The notes under the pieces: model-generated | Told to the model about the DNA's origin: nothing | The model's input: the letters and a program-made list of their open reading frames with translations, nothing else | Database searches by the model: none | Made by a program: the position numbers and the translations under genes | Shown here: in pieces, positions 36,301-48,300 of the stretch | How positions within the stretch are numbered: position 1 is the stretch's first letter | Layout: every line of letters starts with the position of its first letter | DNA from: Patagioenas fasciata | Lineage: Eukaryota; Chordata; Aves; Columbiformes; Columbidae | Direction of reading: 5' to 3' | Assembly: GCF_037038585.1 (NCBI RefSeq) | Contig: NC_092521.1 | Span: 55,354,398 to 55,418,397, forward strand | DNA: 64,000 nt

Positions 36301-39300
36301 TAAGGAAGAAAAGAAAAATAATTGTCTGAATTTTAAAAAACTAGTCACCTTAGAATTTTCCACTCTTGTGTTTCTCAAAATGTGGTCTCACTTGGGGTAA
36401 TTCTTAATTTGACACTTCAATGCTTGAACAGGTCTGACCTCGATAATAAGCAAAGCTTTAAAGGAAAAAAAGAATTATAGACATGGAGATAAATGGAACG
36501 TGGAATAAAATGCAGCATGAGTGTGCCAGGTAGAATGTACCATTGTGATCTGAGACCTGCTTCTCTATCTGTACTTTTCATCTCTTCTGTGTGCATTCCC
36601 CATATAAAATCTGATCTTGCCACTGGATTTACTGGATGTCATTACATTCTTTCACAGAATCATAGGACAGTTTGGGTTGGAAGGGACCTTAAAGATCATC
36701 TAATCCAACTCCCCTGCCATTGACAGGGGCACCTTCCACTAGACCAGGTGTCTCAAAGCCCCATCCAGCATGGCCTTGAGCACTCACAGGGAGGGTTCAT
36801 CCACAACTTCTCTGGGCAGTCTGTCACAGTGTCTTACGACCTATATCATGGAAGTCCAGATCGTTGACATCCATAGCTCTTCCCTTGTCCACTGATGCAG
36901 TCACTCTGTCATAGAAGGCCACTAGATTACTTGGGCATGATTTGCCCTTGATGGAGCCATGTTCACTGTCCCTGACTACCTCCCTGTCTTCCACACATTT
37001 TGACATATATTCCAGGAGGGTCTGTTCTATGACCTGAATATTGACTACTTGATACAAAGGTATCTGCTAAAATAATAGGTTACAGGTGAAAGAACTTAGT
37101 GGAAAAACAAAAGGTGGAAAAGGGACAAGCTATGAAATAAAATGCAGCACAGCTGTTGGGCTATTTGAAGCTTAATCATAGAATACCGTGTTGGAAGGGA
37201 TCTCATGGGCCATCTGGTCCAAACTTTCGTGGCAAAAGCACATTTCTAAAGGACGGATCCGTGTTGTGTTTGAACTTGGTTTAGTATCTTCATTAATGAC
37301 CTTAATATTGGTGGGACTGTGCTGGTAGAGCTCATTAGTAATGCGAAGTTAGGAGATGTGTTGAACGCAAAAAAAGGTACATTTGATATGTGCTAATAAT
37401 AAAACTACTGTTGTCTCATTTTATTTGAAAGTGATGAAGGAGGAGTAAAACTAGCTACCACTTAATCACAGGTTTATTGCAAGTGTGATGAGTCGTGAAA
37501 GGGGGAAAATACGAGACTGTAGTTTTGTAGTGAGAGAAGTGTTAATGTCAAGGTTTATGGCATTGATGAAGCTTTATCTGAACGCACGCCTGGCAACACC
37601 TAGTCAGGGAAAATGAACCCAAATGGGAATGGTGCAAAGAAAAAATGATTAACATAAGTGAAGTAGAATAGTTTGGCTTGTTTATCTTAGCAAAATGAAG
37701 ATTGAAAGGGGATCTGATTGCTATCTATAAATATGTCAGAAGAGGTAAGCACTAGGGAAAAGCTATGTAGGCTAAAGGGTAGGATTGGTGCAAAAATGAA
37801 TTGGCATCAAGTGACTGTGAATGTATTTAGATCATAAGAAACTAGTTGAATTTCAACTCTGAATCATGTCAGTCTGAAACAACTTTCTCAAAGTGATGTG
37901 GGCAACAGAGTTTTAAATTCATTAGATACCATCTTACAAAATGGTTTGTTTCACATGGACTTTGAAGGCTTCTCCTAGGTCATGAGGTTACAGTTTTCCT
38001 AAAAGTTTGGTAGGACAGTGGTGGTACCTTATTATGTACTTTAACAAGGAGCTGGTATTTTATATTACTTTCTAAGATGTTAGAATGCCTTGGCTGAGAT
38101 GAGTGTTTAATATTTTTTTTCTTTGTAAGAAGAGATGTTAATAAATTAAAAAATCATATGCATAGAAGTAACCAGTCCATGTATAAAGTAAACTTAGTGA
38201 TTATAATTCATAGGAGTATTATGTTGATTTAACATATTTAACATGTTACCACTACCATCTTAATATGGCCACTGAGTCTAGTAGACCCAATTAAGATAAA
38301 AACTGTTTTGTTTTTGATTTGGATGTCTACTAGGCATCTACTAGACATTTTCCATGTCACAGCTCAAGGTGGAACTTCAGCTGCGTCTATAGAAGGGAAC
38401 TGACTGGTCCTGGAAAGCATTAGCTTGCCTCAGTACTTTGATAGTGAGGGAATGGAGTTTGGAACCCTATCTGTGGCTGGATGCAATTTTTATTTAAAGT
38501 GTGTGTTTCTTTTCCTGAGTGACTGTAGGATATGTTGTACTTGGCTTTTGGAAGTTTGGGAGTTGGAGACCTATAGTCTGTGCTTTCGGAGATTGAAGGG
38601 TTACCCTGAAACTGAAACAAGTTGTTCATGTGTTTGGGAGGTAGTTCAGTATTAGCTAGACCTGTCTGTAGGAAGTTTTAATATCTGATACATAAACATG
38701 TTTAGACCAGGCTCTATGTTATGTGCTGAGGTTGGACAGCACGTAACAGTCAAACACCTGAAACTGGGTTTTTTAAAAATAACTTTCTGGGCTTTTGGCC
38801 ACACTGGGCAAAATATGAAATGGGTTTATTTCTAAAGTTACTTTGTTACACTGTTGAGATACCACTTGTAAGGAAACTCCTGAAAGCCACAGGAGCTCTG
38901 GTGTTCTGTTTAATGTTGGAGTCTGCCCTCTGATACCCAGTTCTTGAAGCACATCAGGAAGAGTGCTAGGTAACAGCTTTTGCTGAGGTCTGTGAAAAGA
39001 CTGATTTTCTATGTGCTACTACAGCTGCCATCTGAGACAATTACAAGTATTCTGATTACTGCTACAGAGTTTGAAGGGTATCTTGTATGTTGCAATTCAG
39101 ATCAGAAAGGTGTATCCAATACTAAATTTCATATTTGAGGGTGCAATTTAAGCTGCTGAATATTTGAATATTTTAAACAGCGTCACTGAAACCTTTTGTA
39201 AGCTATAGTAGGTTAAAATATTAAGCAAGTTTAAAAGAAAAAATGTTTCTTGTTTATTTAGTTCTGTTGTTCAAATCTGCTAGTATTCTTTGAAATCCAA

Positions 39301-42300
39301 GAGCCTCTCTAATTATAAAATTCATTAATTATCCTACCTCATGCAAGTAGAGAGAATAGTTGCTCTAGCAGAAGGGATTTGTAACATAGCCCTTAATGAA
39401 CTAAACTTTTAATATTGAATTTGTATTGGAAGATTGCTTGTCAGTATTACTCAGATGTTTCAGGACTTTTGGCATAATTTGCTGATTTAAATGTTCATGT
39501 TTAGAAGTGTTACCAATATTTCTTACCAATATTTTTACTGTTCTTGTTATTTCAATGGTGAGAGCGCTTTGGAATGAATAACTTTATCATTAGATTCTTA
39601 AGACTTTATCCTAGTACAGTTATGAGCTACTAATAGACATATATGACTGAATGGACTCAGACAGCCAGATTTTAGAGTTTAAGCTAAATACAAGCATTAA
39701 TGTCTTTGAGTGAGATTATTCAATGTTGTACCATTTGTTGTAAAATTGTAAAGTTGTACCAACAACTTTAGTGTTGAGACTAAAGAAACCTTTGTCCATA
39801 TTTAACATTAAATGCAGGAAAATCTCATTTTAGTCTGTATTTTATCTAATATATAAAGTAGATAATGTTTTCTTTACCAGAATTCGTGGTAGTGATCTGT
39901 GGCTATACTTTACCCTTGATATGGATGCTTATTGCATTTTACTGTGTTCTTTTGGCCACTAACATGTCAGTAATGAGCTGGGGTGAATATGAAATTTTAA
40001 TACAGAAAGAAAATGTAATAATTTTTTTTTTTCCTGCTTTGAAGTGCCGCTGTATTGCATTCCTGTCTTTTCTCTGTGAGAATGGCAAGCAAAATATATC
40101 AGTTCCCATTTCTGTCACACCAGCCCCCAGTAAAGCATGCATGCTAGCATCTGCACAAGCACCTCTAGTAAGCTGTGTAGCCATAATAGGCCCTGTTTGC
40201 CCCTTGAACAGAGGAAGATGAACTCTTAGGATTAATACATGGGCATTGTCTCAGCATTTTTAAGAAGGAAAAATCTTTGACAGATACATCAGCAGCAGCA
40301 TGGATGCCGACAACCTGTCATTGTGGGTAGCTCAGATAAAATCTGATGCTATCCATGATAAACAGTGCTAGCCTAGAATCAGCGTTCAGGAGCTGAGGAC
40401 ATTGAGGTGTGAAGCTTTCTTATAAAGCCTTTTTTACATTTTGACATTTACATGCAGGTTGATGACAAAACTAATAACTATTCCTCAAGTGCCAAGATAG
40501 AATAAGAAGTGAAAGATTATTATTGCTCTAATATATGGATATCTACATGAGAGCCATGGTTATTTGTAGGTATTATTAATCTTGCACCTTCATCCGCTGA
40601 TTATTCCTTATCATTCAGACCTATAGTGTTGAAGTGTTAATCCATGAAAGCTAAGCTGTTATGCTTCATAGACCATGAATAATTTTAACATAGGTGATTT
40701 GAGTCAGAATTTTTCCTGCATTTGAAGAAGGTGTTTGAATGGTCATGGTTTTGGTATTTCAAGAGGAAAAAATTATGTCCATTGGCAATGCATGTTATGG
40801 ATTCTCTTCAGATTGTTTTCACATAGGTTTGAATATTAATTTCTTAAAACTAATCTATGTAAATCAAAAACATTCATATTCTTTGTGTCAGCTGCTGTAT
40901 TTATGCTGTGTTCAGAAAGTGCTATAAAATACCCTTTGGAGAAATAAGTGTTTTGTTATGCTTTTGATGCACTTTGATACATTTTAAGATGTTTTCTTAT
41001 TGGACAGTCAGGGTAGTTTTTACTTACTGCGGAACACTGTCTTTCATTTTTAGACATCTGTCCTTCATTACCTTTGGTGGAAGATGATAAGGTCAGGGAA
41101 TACTTAAGTAAACTGGACATACAGAAGTCCATGGGCCATGATGGAATTTACCCACAAGTGCTGAGGGAACTGGCAGGTGGAGAGCAGGATGACAGGAACC
41201 TTGTGAAGTTCAACAAGGAAAACTGCAAAGTCCTGTACCTGAGGAGGAACAACCCCGGCCACCAGTACAAGCTGGGGTCTGAACAACTGGAGAGCAACTT
41301 TGCCAGAAAAGGCCCTGGAAGTCCTGGTGGACTCCAAGTTGACCATGAATCACCAATGTGCACTTGAAGCAAAGGTGGCCAGTGCTATCCTGGGCTGCAT
41401 TAGGAGGAGTGCTGGCAGCAGGTCAAGGGAGTTGATACTTCCCCTCTGCTCAGTACTGGTGAGGCCACAGGTGGAGCACTGGGTGCAGTTCTGGGCTCCC
41501 CACTACAAGAGAGGCAGGAACATACTGGAGCGAGTCTAATGAAGGGCCACAAATATGATGGACTGGAACATCTCTCCTGTGAGGAAAGGCTGAGAGAGCT
41601 GGGACTGTTCAGCCTGGAGAAGGCTCAGGGGGATCTTACCACCTATGTAAATACCCAAAGGGAAGGTGCAAGGAGGACAGAGCCAGGCTTTGTTCAGTGG
41701 TGCCTGATGACAGTGCCGGAGGCAATGGGCACAACCTGAAGCACAGGAGTTGCCCTCTGAGCATCAGAAAATACATTTTTTACTCTGAGGATGACTGAGC
41801 ACAGGTTGCCCATGAAGGTTATGGAGTCTCCATCCTTGGAGATATTCAGAAGCCATTGAGACATAGTCCTGGGCCGCTTCCTCTGGGTTGCCCTGCTTGA
41901 GCAGGTGGTTTGGCCCAGATGACCTCCAGAAGTCCCTTCAAACCTCACCTGTTCTGTGATTGCTATGTCAAATAATGGGAAAGAAAAACAAATTTTGTCC
42001 CAAGTACAGAATTCTTTCTTGCATCATATGAATGTAGATGATATGGGGCTACATAAATATATTTTTCTTTATTCTGTTGTTACTTTTAATTCTGGCAGAA
42101 TGGATGGAGATCTTACTCTGTTCTTGTCAGGTCTATCATAAAAGTCAGTTAACTTGTTCTCAGATTTTGTCTCCTGACTTTTAACTCCTTTGTCATTCAT
42201 TAGGCTCAAATTGTCAAATAGAGCAAATGATTTTTCTTTGCCTGCCCAACCTGACTTTATTGTGTGTTGAAAGAAAACTACCCTCCCGAAGTTTGTTTTG

Positions 42301-45300
42301 GTAAAGGTGTCTTGAAGTGTTCTGTATGTTTCAAGTGCTTGGAATTTCAAAGGTGATGAAGCAGTTGTGAAAAAACAACATCCCACTGAAAGCATATAAT
42401 CCAAATGATTTTTTTAAAATTAATGCTGTAATTTACACATTTTAAGGAGTTTGGATTCCTTTGGCCAGTCTGTGTACTTTTTTGATGTGTACTTGTATTG
42501 TTTTTAGATGTGGCTGGATATATCACTTTACTGTGCCAGTTTACAGCTTAAATAAACTTTATTTCTGTGCATGAAATAGAGTGCTCTCTGGCAGAATCAG
42601 CTTATGTATTATTAGCCTTTATAACAGCTACAATTCAATGTCTTAAATTGAAGAGGACAATATACTAAACACTTAAACTGTTTAATGTAAAATGCTGTTG
42701 AATTTGTTTAATAATGTATGCTCATTTTTGTACAACTCTACAAGTTATCTGCCTTCTAATTATCAAAGATTTTATGTAATCTAATACAACAATAATTTCT
42801 TATCCAATTTTAGGTAGAGGTGATATTCTGTGACAGTCTCTGTGTGTACATTGTGACAGCCTTACTAATTTTGAATGGAACTTCTGAGAAGAGCAGGTTT
42901 GCGTATCAAGAAGTTTATGTTCTCTCTGTCCTACCAAAGGCTAGAGATAGTGACAGTGATCTTTTGCCCTTTCCATGTGTACCATGGACTGAGGAGCTCT
43001 TTGTGTAAGCTCTTCATTGGTGCTCTGGAAAGCCATATTAATGTCATCGTTTTTTCCCTTATGTTTGACCATTCTAGGCAGGAGTAGGATGAATTTTGGA
43101 GCCACAGAACAGGAGGAGACCTGAATTTTAAGAGAAAATGACACCATTGGTCTGAAAGATCTCTGTCCATGTCTTACCTGCCTAGTAATAAATACATAGT
43201 ATTTTGATTTTACAGCAGTGTGACTGGCGAGCTTGTGGCAAGCCGGGAAACTTGGCAGGGTGTTTCAGCAGTGGAAACCGACTCTGCAGAATCTCTGTCA
43301 TTTCTTCCTGCCCACTGGTTTCTCTGGTCTGAGATATGTAGTTGCCAGAGGTAACCCTGGCATTAATGTTGTGGTGGCTTCACTGTAAAATTGCCAAAAT
43401 AGAAATTCAGTACATGGTGTTTTTTGAGATCTCTAGTATTTCTGAATGTGATTAGGTAGGTGTCTGTCATTCGTTTCTAAGGCACTCATAAGTCAAAAAG
43501 ACAGGAAAAATCTCGGCATGGATTGTCACCACTCTGTTCAAAACAGTTGGAATAACCTGGCACTCTTAGAACTTTTATTCTAGGAAGATGCTGTAATTGG
43601 TATCTTGAATTTACACTGCTAAGTGGATTGCTGAACTCCCTGTCCTCTTTAAAGTAGTTCTGACTCCTAGAGGTTGTTAGATTAAAATGCCAGGTTTATC
43701 AAGCAATGATCTCTTGTTGTTAGACATCACTGTAGTATCAGTATAGCTTGAGGATTTTATTAGTTACATTACCACAGCTTCTGAAAACCCTAGTTGCAGA
43801 TCTGCAAGTCCATTGCCTTAAGTTGTACAAATATAAGACAAAAGATAGTTTAAGCAGTTTGCAGTGGAAGTATTTGGCGAACAACAGTAGATGAGTATCT
43901 GTGAGGTGTTTTGTGTAGTGAGTACAGTTAGACATGAGCCTGTCTGAAGTTTAAGTGCTCAGATAAAAAACAGCTTTGACCTGGGTGTTACACAAGCAGC
44001 AAGTAGAATGTTCTTTTTGTGAGTATAATGCTGTCCTAGTGTAGCTGTATGTTTTCAAAGGTGAAGTTGGTATGTATTTATCTATATTGGTGCACACACA
44101 GAATATCTGTATGCATCTTTGCCTGTCCTTTTCCTTGGTTAGATGTGGTCTGTGCAGTATGGCCTAACACATTTCTTCTTCCTGGTTCCCCTTCTCACCC
44201 ACTTCTCTTGTTTTTCTCAAGGAACTGTAATGATTTAGGCTTTTGCACTCAGGCTGTTAAGGCCAGCTTGTGCTTTATCTCCCCATTCTCCCAAGGGTGG
44301 CTGTATTTATGTTTGTGTGAATGGGAACTTCAGGATTCTCTTCTGCTGTTGCATGATTTCTTTTTTGAAAGTTATAGCATGCTAATTTAGATCATGCAGC
44401 TCCTCTGAATGGTAGTAGGTATTTTTTTCTGATCTGCTATCCTGGTGTCTGCTCCTGCCTGTCCATGCTCAGATCAGTGCTGTCTGTATGCCATTGAAGT
44501 ATGAAGACAGCTGGGTTTTGCAGGAACAGTGAGATTTAGTCATCTTTTCTTTTGTGCACCAGTTTATTACCAGCTATTTATTAAATCTGATGATTGCAAG
44601 TCTCGAGAGGCTTTTTACAGTTTGTGCTTTTTTTTTTGTTGTTGTTGTTGCTGTTTAAAGCTTTTAGAAAGCAGATGAAAGGTAAAACTGTCAGAAGCAT
44701 GCTCTAGGCCTTGGGAAAAATTTCAGTCCACTCTGAAAGAAATATCCGATATTAAAAAATGTCCCTGAGCTAAAGGCTCTTTGTTGTGAAGTATCCAGGA
44801 AGTGCAAAGGAGGTCACTGCTTTCATGTACCTGGGGAACAATAGCAGATTTTTTTTTTTTTTTTTTTTTTTTATCTGTGGTGTTAGAACTGACAGTAGAT
44901 AGCAGAATAATTTGAAGAGTATTTTGAATCGTATCTCATTATTGCACACTTGGAGAAGGCAGGCACGAGGGAACCTTTCATGTCTCAAAAGAAACAACTT
45001 TTTAAAAAATTTAAAAATCAGTTTATAAATTCACTGCTGCTTTGTCATGAGATAAGCATTTTATGAATGGTATAGCTACTTTTCTTGATGACTGTGCCTT
45101 TCAAAATGAGTGTCTGAACTGAACCTTTTCCCTTTGAGCAGAATTTCCTTAATAATAGCAGTTGAGAAGACTGAAAAGCAGAGCTCCTCAGGTTGTAATC
45201 AGTTGTAATTAAAACAAAACAAAATACAACCCACGCTTTTCAAAGCAAGATTCAAGGTGCTGTGTGCCACTGGGCACTGCAATGGCAATGCCTAGGTGTC

Positions 45301-48300
45301 TATTAGACAAGCTCCCAGAGTAACTTCCTACAAAATGTTATTGTAGCTCAAAAAATAAATGTTTGCTCTTTTCTGAGTCTTATCACCAACCTTGAATTTA
45401 GAGGAGTGTTCAGCTTCCTGATTTTTAGTTCAGCTTGTGATATGGGTGATGTGAGTTACTTTTGGACCACACTCCATAAGTAAATGCAACTGGATCCTGC
45501 AGGAGCCATCAAGAGGCAAGCAGCAGGAAATTTTGAAGTAGTTTCGTAAATCTTCATCATGGAGGCTGTGTCACATTTGCTTAGATTAAGAGGGTGACTA
45601 TTTCGTCTAGTGTATAAAGCCAGATTATAAATGAAGTTACAAGTAGTACCAGTTTCTAGCTCGCATGTCTTCATCTACATCTTGGCATTGTGGTTCTTAG
45701 TAATGCCCGATTTAGTCCTTTATTGATTTGTATCCTGATGTTTTGTGTTTTGACTCTGTTCAGTACTCTCAAAATCAAGGATTTGGATTGGGAGCGAATC
45801 AGAGAAACAAAGACATCAGACAGATAGCGAGCCCTCTAATGTAGTAATGTGTTTGACAGTGGCCAGTACCATTTCCTTCAGACTAGTCCAGATACCTCTC
45901 TGGAATAAGGTGTGCAGAAGAGAACTGACTTTGTTTCAGGCAGTTAGTGGTTTTGTTGTACCTTACCATCTGTTCATATCATGTGTATTTTTCATCCTAT
46001 TTAGTCTAAATTTTGCTTTCTTTGTGTGTTTTTTTTTTTTTTTTTCTTTAATGGAAAAGTAGGTGTCATGTTTTCAATACTGATGCAAATTATTTTGTAG
46101 TAATTTGATGTGTAATTTTTAAATTAAAGAAGGTTCTTAAAACTTAATGTAAACATGAAATATTATTGAATAAATTTCATATTCACATGAAATCCCATTT
46201 TATAAGTTATATTCTTCTATTGTCTGTGCAGTCTTGGTTTCAAATGGCACAAGCATAAGGGAGATTAACGTAGCTCAGAACACTGTGAATGTTACTTACT
46301 TTTTGTGCTGTTACTATATGGCATCACATGGAGGTGATCTCTGTTGGAAAATGTGCATTTGCAGCTTGATGCTGAAATTAAGCCTCTTGTTTGATCCAGT
46401 CTTGGAGGCAATTCCTATCCTGATGGTTTAACATAAGCACAGTTTACAGAATACACTGCATTGAATAGGTAGATCTGCAACTATGACCTTTTTTCTGTGG
46501 ATCAGTTAGAGCATATGCATAAACAGAGTATCATCTCTTTTACCTATTTTTGAGTTTAAAAGATGAGGTTCAAGTCTATAGGAGCCCAGAAGCACACAAG
46601 AAGTTGAATTCTCAAGAGCAGTTAGTATGTTTCAGTATCACAGTGTTTTCTTTCTTTAAACATTTGAAGGAGTTCCAAAGTACATGTTGCTTCTATTCCT
46701 AAATAAATATCCAGCAAAATTTACTTCTGCATATAACTATTACCTTCTGGGTATTTAAAATGTTAAGAAAGATTTGGTAAAATGTGCATATCTATATATT
46801 AACTTTTTGTGCCAGCAGCTTAAGTCTGTCATACAATTTAAGGGTTATTTGTTTGTTGCTGTAATGTGTATTAGTATAGCTAAGGTGACAGAGCATGCTT
46901 TGCATGTAACAGTGTATGTGCTCAACAGGGCCGTGATTTAACTGGCTCTTAGAAGTTTGTTGTCATCAAGTTATATTTTAAGAGTAATTTGTACTGTATA
47001 AACAGATGTATTTTTCAGAGATATATGCATATTAAAAAAACCCTCCTTTTTTCAGGTCCCTTTACAGATGTAGTAACTACAAATCTTAAACTACGAAATC
47101 CATCAGATAGAAAAGTATGCTTCAAAGTGAAGACCACAGCGCCTCGTCGATACTGTGTGAGGCCGAACAGTGGCATTATTGACCCAGGATCATCTGTTAT
47201 CGTTTCAGGTAAAAACAAATATACGTAGTTGGAGGTTAGTTGTTTTTAGGCCTTTCATGAGGTTCTCTAGTGACTGATCTTAGAGGCTGTTTGAATTGTG
47301 TCAGCTTTTTAAAAAGATTTTTTAAAATAAAACTGTTCCCCTTCATTAATGCAATATCAAGTTGATGTTGAGCTGCAAATATATATGAAAAATCCTCTAT
47401 ACAGAAATACTTGTCATTTGTAACAGTTACCTGCAGCTCTCCATGAAAGGAGAAGAAAGCTGGAAATGGGCAGTGACAGTAACAGTACTTTTTCTTCAAA
47501 CTACTACATTCATTCTTATGTCTTGAAGTAGGGCATTGCTTGGCTGCTCCCATGTGTTTAAAGTTTAACATTTGACAGCTTATTACATCTAAAAAAAATC
47601 ATTTACAATTGTAGACTAGTTGTTTTCACCACGGTATTGGTCCCGAACTCCATTGTTTCATAACTCTTTCATTTATCAGAATAGTATAGGTTGTGGCAAT
47701 CATTAAATTGCTTTTCAAAACTATATTTTCTGTTATTTAGGTAAGTGGAGCAGTTTGTAGCCCTTAAATTTGAAAAATTTAATACGTGTCACTACAGACA
47801 CACTCCTTATTCTAGCTTTATTTTTTGGGTGAGGGGATTAGGAAAAGAATCCTTACTTTTCAGCAGTGTGAGCCTTGAACTGAGATGATGGTGTGGTTGG
47901 GGTGGGTGGGGTGTGGTTGGGGTGGGTCGTGGTTTTTTTTTTCTTTCTTCCGTGAAACTCCATGTAGGTTTGACTTACATACTTCATTCTAGCAGTCTGG
48001 AGAGTTTTGATAGCTGGATGTATAGTGATCTAATCCTATACTGTACTGTACAATGTCAAAAAGACCAGGTGTTAGTAATTGTGGGAGCAGACATTCTCAG
48101 GAAGACAGGAAAAGACTAGGTATCAGTCTTCTGATTTGGTGAACAATTTTCGTAGGTCATTCTCCTGATGATTTTGAGGTAGAAATCTCCTGAATAAAGG
48201 GGATTCTCAAACCAGTGACAATAAAAGGCGAGAAACTGTATTTCTTTGGACTTACGGTATTTCTCGCCTTGGAGAGAGCGGAATCCCCTTTTTGTAGACT

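Noticed and set aside
39865..40221. 118-codon frame rich in hydrophobic residues in VAPA intron 1
   Set aside because: The T-rich DNA explains the hydrophobic start. No family likeness.
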